A stretch of 64,000 bases of DNA from Psychrobacter immobilis. Lineage in GTDB: Bacteria > Pseudomonadota > Gammaproteobacteria > Pseudomonadales > Moraxellaceae. Both the position numbers and the translations under genes were made by a program. Of the stretch, positions 1-8,848 are shown piece after piece (position 1 is the stretch's first letter; each line of letters starts with the position of its first letter). The notes under the pieces are model-generated. The model did no database searches. It was given only the letters and a program-made list of their open reading frames with translations, and was not told where the DNA came from. The stretch is taken from the NCBI RefSeq assembly GCF_904846175.1, contig NZ_CAJGZM010000001.1:248001-312000 (forward strand), read 5' to 3'.

Positions 1-2
1 AA

Positions 3-1019
3 GGTTATTATAACGAAGCCATCGCCCAGATTGATAAAGGTCGCTATACGCAAGCTATCGAAGATTTAACCAATCTTCGCACCTTTTATCCAACCGGACA
101 ATATGCCGAACAAGCATTGCTCGATATGATGTACGCCCAATACGAAAGTGGCAAGTTTGAGACCGCTGCAGCCAGCGCTGAGCAATTTATTAACCTATAT
201 CCTTCTAATCCGCAAGTCAGCTATGCTTACTACGTACGCGGCGTGGCCAATATGCAAGGCTCATCAGAAGGTTTGAAACTGTTTAAGCTCAATCAAGCTG
301 AGCGTGATACCGCTTATTTGCGTATTGCCTTTGCCAATTTCCAAGAGCTTATCAATAAATACCCTAACAGCCCTTATGCGCCTGACGCCGCACAGCGCAT
401 GACCTTTATCTATAATCAGTTTGCCGAAAGTGAGATGAGCGCGGCAAACTGGTATGTCGAGCGTGAAGCGTATGTCGCTGCGGTAAACCGTGCCAAGTGG
501 GTGTTCCAATATTACCCATTAAGTGAATCTGTGCCTGACGCCCTTGCAGTATTGGCTTATAGCCATGAAAAACTCGGTCTTAACGACTTGGCAAAAGAAT
601 ATAAAACGCTGTTGCAAATCAACTATCCAAATATGCTCAGCGCTGATGGACGCGTCAAACTCAATACCAAACGTGAGCGCACTTTGTTTACTAAATTGAC
701 CTTTGGGCAATTAAACCGCTTTAACAAAGACACCTCAGTTGCGACAGGCGATTACAATGGTGCTACCAAAACCCAAGTGATCCGTAATGCCAGCCAATTA
801 AGATTGCCGAGTGATAATGCGGCAGCAGCCAATGCTAATGCACCGCTAAATATGTCTCCTAAGCGCGCTAATAGCGGTATCAATGTTGGCTTAGGTTTAC
901 CTGAAGCATCAGCTGAACGCGTGACTAGTCAATCGAGCACTGGCGATGCCGCTAGAGAAGCCGATGTCGATCCACAAAACGTCAATCCTGTACGCCGCAC
1001 CACATTACCTGCTGAGTAG
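3..1019 (+). CDS. bamD: Outer-membrane assembly factor BamD (5' partial)
   Basis: The reading frame is already open at the window edge (first full codon at base 3), so the signal peptide and lipobox are missing. BamD is the essential lipoprotein partner of BamA in the outer-membrane beta-barrel assembly machine and acts on the periplasmic face of the outer membrane. The visible part consists of tetratricopeptide-like helical pairs: repeated YPxSxxxxxAxY-like segments such as NLYPSNPQVSYAYYVRG, NKYPNSPYAPDAAQRM and a YYPLSESVPDAL segment, with the family YVEREAYVAAVNRA helix between them. After the TPR part comes a C-terminal tail of about 100 residues rich in Asn, Ala and Ser, longer than in E. 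coli and probably disordered. A terminator follows. The family call is firm; the true start lies outside the window. Confidence 0.93.
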   Translation, partial: GYYNEAIAQIDKGRYTQAIEDLTNLRTFYPTGQYAEQALLDMMYAQYESGKFETAAASAEQFINLYPSNPQVSYAYYVRGVANMQGSSEGLKLFKLNQAERDTAYLRIAFANFQELINKYPNSPYAPDAAQRMTFIYNQFAESEMSAANWYVEREAYVAAVNRAKWVFQYYPLSESVPDALAVLAYSHEKLGLNDLAKEYKTLLQINYPNMLSADGRVKLNTKRERTLFTKLTFGQLNRFNKDTSVATGDYNGATKTQVIRNASQLRLPSDNAAAANANAPLNMSPKRANSGINVGLGLPEASAERVTSQSSTGDAAREADVDPQNVNPVRRTTLPAE

Positions 1020-1065
1020 GCTGATACTACTCTCGTCTACTTTAGACGCTTAGCGCCTATCATCA

Positions 1066-1098
1066 AAAACAAGGTCAACATTCTGTTGGCCTTGTTTT
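1066..1098 (+). terminator. Intrinsic terminator after bamD
   Basis: The stem AAAACAAGGTCAAC pairs with GTTGGCCTTGTTTT across a 5-nt loop with one G-U type wobble, and the 3' arm ends in TTTT. It separates bamD from dnaG. Confidence 0.8.
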
Positions 1099-1159
1099 GC
1101 TATATATCGCTTAATCTGTCTGTTCCAAAATAATTGACCTATGGTAAACTGTTTTTTGC

Positions 1160-3310
1160 ATGAGCATCCCAAATCATATTCTTGAGCAATTAAATAGCCA
1201 AGCTGACTTAATCAGTATCATTGGGCGCCATACCACGCTTAAACGTGCCGGTAGTGAGTACAAAGGCTGCTGCCCGTTTCATGGCGAAAAGTCGCCATCT
1301 TTTTATGTCAATCCGCAAAAAAACATCTATCACTGCTTTGGCTGTAGTGTCGGTGGTAATGCCATCAGTTTTTTACGTGATTATGAAAACCTTACCTTTA
1401 TCGAAGCGGTTAATGAGCTGTCCAAACAAACGGGCATCGAAGTACCAAAAGAAGAGCAGCAAAATGTCAGCTATCAGCGTAGTAAAAAACAGCCAATTGT
1501 AAAGCCCGTAGTAGCAACTCAAACACCGAAAAAACATTCAAATACTGAGCAAGTATCTACTGATACGTCATCAGGGCATGTGCAATCGGATTATAATGAT
1601 AGTAATTATAATAATAGCAATAGCTATGAGAACTACCCGTCACTAGATTCCTATGACTCAATGCCTTATATGGCGGATGATTATGGTTCAGATGCTTATA
1701 ATACAGAGCATCAAGCTGATAATGGCTATCCGCCTACTTGGCTGATAGAAAGTGATGACAGCATACAAGTTCAGGATATAAGTGGGACTGCTGATAAAGA
1801 TGGCAACTTATATGAGCTGCTAGAGCAGATACAGCAGTTTTATCAGCACAATCTTACGATTCATCCTCATGCCAAGCATTATTTTTTATCGCGTGGTATT
1901 ACTGACGACATCTTTGAAACCTTTGGTTTAGGATATGCGCCTTTTGGTTGGCAGCATCTTGAGCATCAATTCCCACAGGATATCGAGGGACTTAAAGCCT
2001 TGGGCTTAGTACGTAAATCAGAATCAGGGCGTGATTACGACTTGCTTCGTGATCGGGTTATTTTCCCGATTCGCGATAACCAAGGTCGTACCATTGGTTT
2101 TGGTGGCCGCGCGCTCGATGACGAAGTGAAGCCCAAATATATCAACTCCTCTGACTCACCTGTCTTCCATAAACAGCACGTACTATACGGCTACTATGAA
2201 TCTCGCCAGCAGCGCGCAAATGATTGGCTGGTGGTCGAAGGATATATGGATGTCATTGCCCTTTATCAAGCCGGTATCTATGGTGCCATTGCTTCTATGG
2301 GTACGGCGATTAATGAGAGTCAAATATCACGGTTATTGACATTAAACCCTACCCTGACATTAAGCTTCGACGGCGATAGCGCGGGACAAAAAGCCGCTTG
2401 GCGCACGCTTGAAGTGGCGCTGCCTGTGCTTGGCGATGATAAAGAGCTGCGGTTTTTAACCTTACCTAACAATCATGACCCTGATACTTTTATTAAAAGT
2501 CAGGGCGCAGATGCGATGCGCGAGCAAATCGCTACGGCCATGCCGCTATCTCAGTATATTTTTGCCTATTTAAGCGAGCGTTATGACTTAACCTTGGCCG
2601 AAGGTAAAGCCAAGCTTATGTCACAGGTGCGCGCGTTGACCACCGCCCTACCTAAAGGCAGTAGCTTTCGCTACTTGCTGAACAATGACATTTATCAAAA
2701 GCTTGGCGGTAAACGCAATCAGAATAAGGACGCTAAAGACGCGCTGCTAGATTTTGATGGTGATATGACCATCAGTCAGCAGCTGCAGCTGTGCTTTTTA
2801 TTTCAACCGCGCGCCTTAAGTGATGACCCTATCGAAGCCATTTGGCAGCAGGCAGGTATTAATGAGTTACAGCTGCCGGCTCATATTAAACAAAAAGCCT
2901 CTGCCGATACATTGCGTCCACTAGCGTGGGAGGACTTGCAAGATAATGCTCTGCTCGATATCGTCAGCACCATTAAGCGCTGTCTTAATTATCTTCCAAA
3001 AGACGTCAATGCAGCGGCACACTTTATTTTATCCAATGTCAAACCAACAACCCAAGAGACGCTTAGCCGCGATTGGGGCGGATTTTATAAAGCGCTTACC
3101 ACGCGCAATATCTTAAGCCTTGATGGTTTGGTTGAGGAATTGGTCAGCCAGTTGATTGAACGTCATATGAAGAAAAAAATCCAAGATTTGGTGAAAAACC
3201 CTGACAACATAAAGCTGGCGATTGTCCGTAAGCAATCACAATTATTAAATGACTGGTTACGCGCGCAGCAAGCAGAACAATCGGCACAAATGGCAACGGT
3301 GAAATCTTAA
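1160..3310 (+). CDS. dnaG: DNA primase DnaG
   Basis: DnaG synthesises the RNA primers for lagging-strand replication and works with the DnaB helicase. The N-terminal CHC2 zinc finger is complete (C38, H41, C59, C62). The catalytic core follows, with the TOPRIM motifs VVEGYMD (acidic Glu about residue 360) and SFDGDSAG (Asp 404 and 406). The C-terminal ~150 residues fit the helicase-binding domain. At 716 aa the protein is longer than E. coli DnaG (581). The excess is mostly an insertion at about residues 104-215, between zinc finger and core, rich in Asn, Ser, Tyr, Asp and Gln, which looks like a disordered linker. Start at the ATG about 60 nt beyond the bamD terminator; no good Shine-Dalgarno is visible. 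The order dnaG then rpoD recalls the macromolecular-synthesis operon, but here a 613-bp spacer separates them. Confidence 0.97.
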   Translation: MSIPNHILEQLNSQADLISIIGRHTTLKRAGSEYKGCCPFHGEKSPSFYVNPQKNIYHCFGCSVGGNAISFLRDYENLTFIEAVNELSKQTGIEVPKEEQQNVSYQRSKKQPIVKPVVATQTPKKHSNTEQVSTDTSSGHVQSDYNDSNYNNSNSYENYPSLDSYDSMPYMADDYGSDAYNTEHQADNGYPPTWLIESDDSIQVQDISGTADKDGNLYELLEQIQQFYQHNLTIHPHAKHYFLSRGITDDIFETFGLGYAPFGWQHLEHQFPQDIEGLKALGLVRKSESGRDYDLLRDRVIFPIRDNQGRTIGFGGRALDDEVKPKYINSSDSPVFHKQHVLYGYYESRQQRANDWLVVEGYMDVIALYQAGIYGAIASMGTAINESQISRLLTLNPTLTLSFDGDSAGQKAAWRTLEVALPVLGDDKELRFLTLPNNHDPDTFIKSQGADAMREQIATAMPLSQYIFAYLSERYDLTLAEGKAKLMSQVRALTTALPKGSSFRYLLNNDIYQKLGGKRNQNKDAKDALLDFDGDMTISQQLQLCFLFQPRALSDDPIEAIWQQAGINELQLPAHIKQKASADTLRPLAWEDLQDNALLDIVSTIKRCLNYLPKDVNAAAHFILSNVKPTTQETLSRDWGGFYKALTTRNILSLDGLVEELVSQLIERHMKKKIQDLVKNPDNIKLAIVRKQSQLLNDWLRAQQAEQSAQMATVKS

Positions 3311-3923
3311 CGGCTATGCTATGACACGTCCTATATTTTATTTATAGGCAGCAACCCTTTAAAAGCATCGTAGTTGCCCCCACTATTAATGATTATGCCC
3401 AGTTGCATATACAGCCCTCAATCAGGCTACTAATAAAAAACCAATGGGTGAAGAAATAATTGGTAGATAAATAGCAGCGAGCATCACTAGCTCGTGCTTG
3501 ATTATGCTGGTTTGTGTTAAACTGTGTCGCTAACTATTTATAGCCCGACTTAATAGATGACGATAAACCCGCATCATTAAGCACTGTTTTAGGTAAAAAC
3601 ACAGCTTTAGGTATGCATTTTTAAATGCGCTTTTTAAAAGATAAGTTTCAAAGCGCCGTATTTTTGAATTGCCATTTTTCAGCTCACAGTATTTTTAGGT
3701 AGTGTTATTTTTTAATTAATAGTATTTTTTAGAGAATATGCTTTTGAAGTATTTTGCGCATGACCAATTTTTAGCGGTTTTTTAGTATTGTAATTGTAGT
3801 ATTTTGAGCCTTTATTCATATCCACTCATTTTTGTTATTATTGACAACCTTTACGCCATATTTTGATGAATCGATTGATTATATCAACGCACTGAGCGAG
3901 CGATAGCGAGTCACAATATAAAA
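3311..3923. other. Long AT-rich leader region upstream of rpoD
   Basis: This spacer has no convincing gene. It is AT-rich and holds several copies of an AGTATTTT-like word (at about 3688, 3721, 3748 and 3798, with a partial copy at 3784). A TTGACA hexamer lies at 3841-3846, about 80 nt before the rpoD start, but no well-spaced -10 partner is convincing. It most likely contains the rpoD promoters and a long untranslated leader. A weak CCTATA/TATAGG hairpin near 3330 could end dnaG transcription but lacks a T-tract. Confidence 0.5.
3688..3803 (+). repeat. Dispersed AGTATTTT words upstream of rpoD
   Basis: Four AGTATTTT copies and one partial copy (AGTATTG) occur in about 115 bp, with irregular spacing of 33, 27, 36 and 14 bp. 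The spacing is not that of a tandem repeat. It could be a set of protein-binding sites or simply AT-rich drift. Confidence 0.3.
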
Positions 3924-5864
3924 ATGTCCGATGCAAGCAAGCGAGTATTTATGAACGATAAGTCAGTTTCTAAGTCCACATCTCAACTGGCCACCTTAAT
4001 CCAAATGGGTAAAGAGCAAGGGTATTTGACCTATGCTGAGGTGAATGACCAACTGCCCGACTCTATTACTGAAAGTGATCAGATTGAAGATATCGTGCAA
4101 ATGCTAACGGACGTTGGCATTAAAATTTTTGAATCTGCGCCCGATGCCGATGACATCTTGATGAACGATGATTCAAATGATGACGAATCAGCAGCCGATG
4201 AGGCAGCCGCGGTATTAGCAGCAGTTGAGACAGATCCTGGTCGCACTACTGACCCTGTGCGTATGTATATGCGTGAAATGGGTACGGTTGATCTCTTAAC
4301 CCGTGAGGGCGAGATTGCCATTGCCAAGCGTATCGAAGAAGGTATTCGTGACGTGCAGCATGCTATGTCTTACTGGCCGGGTACGGTACAGTTCGTCCTT
4401 GACGAGTATCAAAAAGTACAAGATGGTGAGAAAAAACTGTCTGACGTTATCACTGGTTTTTTAGATCCTGAAACCGAAGCAGACAAAATCGCTGCCCAAG
4501 AAGCCAAAGAAGCGGCGAAAGAAGAGCGCGAGCGTATTAAAGAAGAAAAAGAAAACCCGCCTGTTATCAAAGCCAAAGTAAAAGCGGCGCGCGATGATGA
4601 TGACGAAGACGAAGAAGAAGTTGAAGAAGAAGCCGAAGAAGAAACCGGCGGTATCGATCCAGAAGAAGTACGTCTGCGCCTAGAAGAGATCGAACACTTA
4701 TTTATCAAAGCCAAACAAGCCTTGCTTGATTATGGCCGTGGTAGCGTAGAAGCCGATACTGCGTATTCTTTACTTGCTGAACGCTTTATGATGCTCAAGC
4801 TAAACAATCGTTTGTCAGACCAAGTCATGGCTATCATGCATGATGTTTATGATGATGTGCGTAAACAAGAGCGTCAAATCATGCGTTTGGTCATTCGCCG
4901 TGGTCGTATGCCGCGCGATGAGTTCCGTAAAACTTTCCCTAGCAATGAAACCAACGTTGATTGGCTCATTGAGCGTATCAAAGGTAAGCCTGCTTTTGCG
5001 GGTACGCTAGAAAAAGTCGCTGACGATGTGATTTTACTACAACGTAAAATTCGTGATTACGAGCAGCAGCTCGATATGAAAATCCACGACATGAAAGATG
5101 TCGCCCGTCGTATGGCCGTTGGTGAAGCAAAAGCACGCCGTGCCAAGAAAGAAATGGTCGAAGCTAACTTGCGTTTGGTAATTTCTATCGCTAAGAAATA
5201 TACCAACCGTGGTCTACAGTTCTTGGACTTAATCCAAGAAGGTAATATCGGTCTGATGAAAGCGGTCGATAAATTTGAATACCGCCGTGGTTATAAATTC
5301 TCAACCTATGCTACTTGGTGGATTCGTCAGGCGATTACCCGCTCTATCGCTGACCAAGCACGCACGATTCGTATTCCTGTGCATATGATTGAGACCATTA
5401 ACAAGATAAACCGTGTCTCACGTCAATTGCTGCAAGAGATGGGTCGCGAGCCAACGCCTGAGGAATTAGGCGAACGCTTAGAGATGGACGAAGTTAAAGT
5501 CCGTAAGGTGCTAAAGATTGCCAAAGAGCCTATCTCTATGGAGACGCCAATCGGTGACGATGAAGACTCACACCTAGGCGACTTTATCGAGGATGGTACC
5601 ATCTCAAGCCCTGTTGATGATGCAACCGCAGCTGGTCTGCGTGAAGCGACGCGTGATGTACTAGGTAATCTGACTGAGCGTGAAGCGCGTGTGCTAAAAA
5701 TGCGCTTTGGTATCGATATGCCAACCGACCATACGTTAGAAGAAGTTGGTAAGCAGTTTGATGTAACGCGTGAGCGTATTCGTCAGATTGAGGCAAAAGC
5801 ATTACGTAAATTGCGTCATCCATCACGTTCTGAGCATTTACGCTCATTCCTTGAGAATGACTAA
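3924..5864 (+). CDS. rpoD: Primary sigma factor RpoD (sigma-70)
   Basis: This is the housekeeping sigma subunit, which directs RNA polymerase to -10/-35 promoters. Domain order: region 1.1 (residues ~15-75), region 1.2 with [11 protein letters not shown] (~110-120), a long non-conserved region containing a highly acidic D/E stretch (~residues 228-250), region 2 with [12 protein letters not shown] and [13 protein letters not shown], region 3, and region 4 with the [20 protein letters not shown] helix-turn-helix near the C-terminus. The length of 646 aa is slightly longer than E. coli RpoD (613). Two starts are possible: the ATG at 3924 and another at 3951 (MNDKSVSK); neither has a strong ribosome-binding site. 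A strong terminator follows. Confidence 0.98.
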   Translation: MSDASKRVFMNDKSVSKSTSQLATLIQMGKEQGYLTYAEVNDQLPDSITESDQIEDIVQMLTDVGIKIFESAPDADDILMNDDSNDDESAADEAAAVLAAVETDPGRTTDPVRMYMREMGTVDLLTREGEIAIAKRIEEGIRDVQHAMSYWPGTVQFVLDEYQKVQDGEKKLSDVITGFLDPETEADKIAAQEAKEAAKEERERIKEEKENPPVIKAKVKAARDDDDEDEEEVEEEAEEETGGIDPEEVRLRLEEIEHLFIKAKQALLDYGRGSVEADTAYSLLAERFMMLKLNNRLSDQVMAIMHDVYDDVRKQERQIMRLVIRRGRMPRDEFRKTFPSNETNVDWLIERIKGKPAFAGTLEKVADDVILLQRKIRDYEQQLDMKIHDMKDVARRMAVGEAKARRAKKEMVEANLRLVISIAKKYTNRGLQFLDLIQEGNIGLMKAVDKFEYRRGYKFSTYATWWIRQAITRSIADQARTIRIPVHMIETINKINRVSRQLLQEMGREPTPEELGERLEMDEVKVRKVLKIAKEPISMETPIGDDEDSHLGDFIEDGTISSPVDDATAAGLREATRDVLGNLTEREARVLKMRFGIDMPTDHTLEEVGKQFDVTRERIRQIEAKALRKLRHPSRSEHLRSFLEND

Positions 5865-5912
5865 TGTAGATAGTATGTGCTAAGCATATCTTATTACGCC
5901 TAATGACAAACC

Positions 5913-5941
5913 AAAAAAGCTGAGAATGTCTCAGCTTTTTT
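5913..5941 (+). terminator. Intrinsic terminator after rpoD
   Basis: A perfect stem, AAAAAAGCTGAGA with TCTCAGCTTTTTT, closes on an ATG loop. It is a textbook terminator about 50 nt beyond the rpoD stop. Confidence 0.93.
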
Positions 5942-6097
5942 GTGTCTGTAATTTTATAACGCCAAAACCCTCTTTATATCCACTTTTTTGAGTGCCTCTT
6001 GCTAATGAGGGCTGATTTCGCCTATCATAGAGTTGGGCTAGTTAATTAACAGCAGCTCAATGCTATTTAAATTTTATATTTATTATTAAAAAACAAA

Positions 6098-6201
6098 CCT
6101 TGTCGGGGTGCTTTGATTTTGGCGTTTTAAGTACAATCGAAATCATAGCTGAGAGTTACCCGCGAACCTGATGCAGTTAGCACTGACGTAGGAAACAAGC
6201 G
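6098..6201 (+). promoter_or_regulatory. TPP (thiamine pyrophosphate) riboswitch
   Basis: The conserved THI-box elements are present in order: a P1 arm CTTGT (6099-6103), the GGGGTGC segment (6104-6110), GCTGAGAGTTACCCG (6148 onward), GAACCTGATGCAGTTAG, and the closing ACGTAGGAAACAAG, whose ACAAG (6195-6199) pairs with the first arm. It lies between rpoD's terminator and tenA and is followed by an intrinsic terminator, so control by premature transcription termination when TPP is bound is the natural reading. The aptamer is read directly from sequence; the mechanism is inferred. Confidence 0.95.
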
Positions 6202-6232
6202 TGTCGATATATAAGTCACATTTACTTTATAT

Positions 6233-6269
6233 TTTGCCAATCTATTTAAATTAGACTGGCAAATTTTTT
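6233..6269 (+). terminator. Riboswitch expression-platform terminator
   Basis: TTTGCCAATCTA pairs with TAGACTGGCAAA (one mismatch) and is followed at once by TTTTTT. It sits about 30 nt after the TPP aptamer and about 65 nt before tenA, so it is the probable OFF switch of the riboswitch. Confidence 0.85.
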
Positions 6270-6334
6270 GTGCCTGATCACTTCTCGTTTCTTGTCATTT
6301 GCTTACTCGCGTTTTATAAAAGTAAGTAAAAACT

Positions 6335-6982
6335 ATGGATTACCAAACGCTACGTCACAATTGCCCGTCATGGGATGACTATATTCAGCACGATTTCGTC
6401 AAGCAGCTGGCAGCAGGTACACTCGCCCCTGACAGCTTTCGCCACTACCTTGTGCAAGACTATTTATACTTAATCCACTATACCCGCGTGATGGCGCTGA
6501 GCGTATATAAGAGTGACACGCTGGCACAAATGCGTGTCGGCCAAGCAGGTATCAACGCCATGCTCGATATGGAAATCGGTATGTATTTGGATTTTTGTCA
6601 CCACTGGGGTATTGCGCTTGAAGAAGTAGAAAACGCCTCTGAATCTGCCGTCACCATCGCCTATAGCCGCTATATATTAGATGCGGCTATGTCAGGTTCG
6701 CTAGCCGATCTCTATGCAGCGATTGCACCTTGCTTGATGGGTTATGGTGAAATTGGCAAGTCTATAAAAGAACAAGATTTTATCGCTGATAATCCGTATC
6801 AGCTATGGATTAATGTATTTTCTAGCGATGACTTTCAAGTAATTACCGCGCAAAACGAAGCGCAGATTAATACGCTGTTAGCCGATGCTAGCCCTGCTCA
6901 AACAGACAAATTCCAAAGGTTATTTAACACTGCCGCGCGTATGGAAGTGAATTTTTGGCAGCAGGCGTTAGATTTGTCATAG
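6335..6982 (+). CDS. tenA: TenA-family aminopyrimidine aminohydrolase (thiaminase II)
   Basis: TenA proteins hydrolyse 4-amino-5-aminomethyl-2-methylpyrimidine (and, less physiologically, thiamine), salvaging the pyrimidine half of thiamine from degradation products. The whole 215-aa protein fits the all-helical TENA/THI-4 fold: N-terminal WDDYIQHDFVKQLAAG, then FRHYLVQDYLYLIHY, the central MLDMEIGMYLDFC segment and the C-terminal MEVNFWQQAL, which are conserved positions in the family. The TPP riboswitch directly upstream independently supports a thiamine role. No other thi genes are adjacent. The ribosome-binding site is weak. It is followed by a methyltransferase 72 bp downstream on the same strand. 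Confidence 0.93.
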   Translation: MDYQTLRHNCPSWDDYIQHDFVKQLAAGTLAPDSFRHYLVQDYLYLIHYTRVMALSVYKSDTLAQMRVGQAGINAMLDMEIGMYLDFCHHWGIALEEVENASESAVTIAYSRYILDAAMSGSLADLYAAIAPCLMGYGEIGKSIKEQDFIADNPYQLWINVFSSDDFQVITAQNEAQINTLLADASPAQTDKFQRLFNTAARMEVNFWQQALDLS

Positions 6983-7054
6983 CCTGTACCTTTCATATTC
7001 AAAAATCCGACTAATTCCTCAATATAATAACGAACATACTCAAGGAGAGACTTA

Positions 7055-7753
7055 ATGGCCGCATTCGATGAACACGCAAGCGCGTATGACAGCTGGTTTT
7101 TTGACAACCAAAACTTACTGACTAGTGAGCTAAAACTGGTCGCCCATTTCCTAGATAAAGATAGCGAAATATTGTCTATCGGCTGTGGTAGCGGACTTTT
7201 CGAATCGCTACTGGCAAAGGATTATGGTATCCATATCACGCACGGTATCGAGCCATCAAAAGACATGGCAGAAGTTGCTGAAAAGCGCGGCTTACAAGTA
7301 GATATCAGCCCTGCTGAAACCTGTGAGATTGAGCCCAATAAGTTTGATATCATTATGTTTAACGGCAGTGTCAGCTATATCAGTGACTTAGATACCTGTA
7401 TTAAAAAGGCCTTTGATGCTCTAAAGACTGGCGGCAAGCTTATCCTGATTGATGTGCCAAAAGAAAGCGGTTTTGCCAGCTTATACAATTTAGCCAGCGC
7501 GGTAAATACGTGGGAACATCCACTACTCGAACACATCTCCCCTGCTGACCCTTATCCTATTGAGCTGGTGAAGTCAGCAAACTGGCGCACCTCTGATGAA
7601 AAAATCGCGCTGATGCAAGCCAATGGTTTTGTCGATTTTGAATATGCGCAAACTTTATTGACTCATCCTATGTATGCCAATGACAAGGTACAAGAAGTCA
7701 TCGAAGGTTATGATCGCGGTGATTATGTGGCGGTATGTGGTTATAAAAAATAG
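7055..7753 (+). CDS. Class I SAM-dependent methyltransferase
   Basis: The 232-aa protein has a Rossmann methyltransferase fold. Motif I is ILSIGCGSGLFESLL (residues ~45-60), an acidic residue follows in HGIEPSKDM, and the post-motif FDIIMFNGSVSYI and LKTGGKLILIDVP match motifs II and III. The substrate cannot be read from sequence. A good AGGAGA ribosome-binding site lies 8 nt before the ATG. It lies 72 bp behind tenA with no terminator between, so it may share the TPP-controlled transcript. That does not by itself show a thiamine role. Confidence 0.85.
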   Translation: MAAFDEHASAYDSWFFDNQNLLTSELKLVAHFLDKDSEILSIGCGSGLFESLLAKDYGIHITHGIEPSKDMAEVAEKRGLQVDISPAETCEIEPNKFDIIMFNGSVSYISDLDTCIKKAFDALKTGGKLILIDVPKESGFASLYNLASAVNTWEHPLLEHISPADPYPIELVKSANWRTSDEKIALMQANGFVDFEYAQTLLTHPMYANDKVQEVIEGYDRGDYVAVCGYKK

Positions 7754-7880
7754 CGATTTTAATATGAGTTATTACTGGTCAACCCTTGAATAACATGATG
7801 AGTGTCCTTATAAATGGTGAATAAAGCGCTAACCTGCATAATCCATAAGCTTATATTTTCAAAAAAATAAGGACAACATC

Positions 7881-8303
7881 ATGACTGATGATCCAAAAAA
7901 CGCCACTGATCAAAGTAACAATTCAAATAGCACAAACCAAAGTAGCAACAAGCAAGAGCAAACGTCTAAAAGAGAGGTCAAGGTGACAGAACTGGTTGCC
8001 AATGACGGTATCCTAAAAGGCAAAAAAACCGACGTCCAAAATCCTGAACTTTGGCAGTTCCCGATGAACTACCCACTCAGCATCATCGGTCATGAAGGCG
8101 AGCACGACAGCTTACTCAATGAAGTGAAGCTTATCCTGGGTAGCCAGTTTCCAGAGTTTGATTTAGCGTCTATGGAAGTCAAACCGTCAAAAACAGGACG
8201 CTTCCATTCGGTACGTGCCAATTTATACTTGACCACCGTTGAGCAAGTAAACACGCTTTATGCGTCACTCGATAATGCAAAAACCGTACGTATGGTCGTC
8301 TAA
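7881..8303 (+). CDS. DUF493 / YbeD-family protein
   Basis: A 140-aa protein. The first ~45 residues are polar and low-complexity (Asn, Ser, Gln). The rest carries the DUF493 core: LWQFPMNYPLSIIGHEG, a middle FPEFDLASMEVKPSKTGRFHS and a final TLYASLDNAKTVRMVV, as in E. coli YbeD, a small ACT-like-fold protein of unknown biochemical role. In E. coli ybeD neighbours lipB; here lipB is far away (55.3 kb). AAGGA precedes the ATG at good spacing, and a terminator follows. Confidence 0.85.
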   Translation: MTDDPKNATDQSNNSNSTNQSSNKQEQTSKREVKVTELVANDGILKGKKTDVQNPELWQFPMNYPLSIIGHEGEHDSLLNEVKLILGSQFPEFDLASMEVKPSKTGRFHSVRANLYLTTVEQVNTLYASLDNAKTVRMVV

Positions 8304-8348
8304 CGACAGCTTTATTGATTTAATAAAAACCAGCCCGTTTTTCGTCCG

Positions 8349-8378
8349 AATCGTCACTCATATGGGTGGCGATTTTTT
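8349..8378 (+). terminator. Intrinsic terminator after the DUF493 gene
   Basis: AATCGTCACTC pairs with GGGTGGCGATT (G-U wobbles), followed by TTTTTT. Confidence 0.75.
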
Positions 8379-8848
8379 ATTGTCTGGGGTACAATCTCCA
8401 CCCGAAATATACGCACTATTCAGCAGATTTGCGCTCGTTAATTTAGCCAACAATAAAAAGCAAATCCGCGCCATTTTTTACAAAACTTTTATTATTTTTC
8501 TTATTGGCGTCTAACCCTTATCCCATCGTCCTTTGCCAAAATTCGGACACGCTTTACCCTCTGGTCAACATAGTTTGCCGCTAAAATCAATATAGCATTT
8601 TGAAAATTTTCCCGCTATATTGTGTCCACCTACTAACAAATACGCTATATGTAGTGCTCAGTGATTTAAACCATCACTATGAGCAATGGCATCGTTTTGC
8701 CTAAAAAAACACTCTGCTGTGACAGGATGTTATAGCGTGACAAAAATAGCGTGATAAAGAATGTTTGCCAGTATTAACCGCGCAGCATCACTATAAATTA
8801 TTAAATAATCATTAAATGATTACCAAGCAATCAACTTACGAGGTCAGC
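8379..8848. other. nrdA upstream region
   Basis: No gene is supported here; an ORF that runs through the preceding terminator has no coding features. Two NrdR-box-like sites lie at 8612-8657. The rest is AT-rich leader up to nrdA. Confidence 0.5.
8612..8657 (+). promoter_or_regulatory. Tandem NrdR-box-like operators upstream of nrdA
   Basis: Two sites share the core CGCTATAT: CCGCTATATTGTGTCC (8612-8627) and ACGCTATATGTAGTGC (8642-8657). The second is a near-palindrome that fits the NrdR consensus ACACWATATATWGTGT well; the first is weaker. Their starts are 30 bp apart, about three helical turns, as is usual for paired NrdR boxes. NrdR is the ATP/dATP-responsive repressor of ribonucleotide reductase genes. 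The repressor gene is not in this window. Confidence 0.65.

Noticed and set aside
3841-3870. rpoD promoter with TTGACA at 3841
   Set aside because: The -35 is perfect but no acceptable -10 hexamer lies 16-18 bp downstream, so I do not list it as a promoter.
4409-4714. Ser-rich minus-strand ORF inside rpoD
   Set aside because: It is the antisense shadow of the acidic D/E stretch of RpoD.
8260-8514. 84-codon plus-strand ORF after the DUF493 gene
   Set aside because: It overlaps that gene in another frame and runs through its terminator; no family resemblance.
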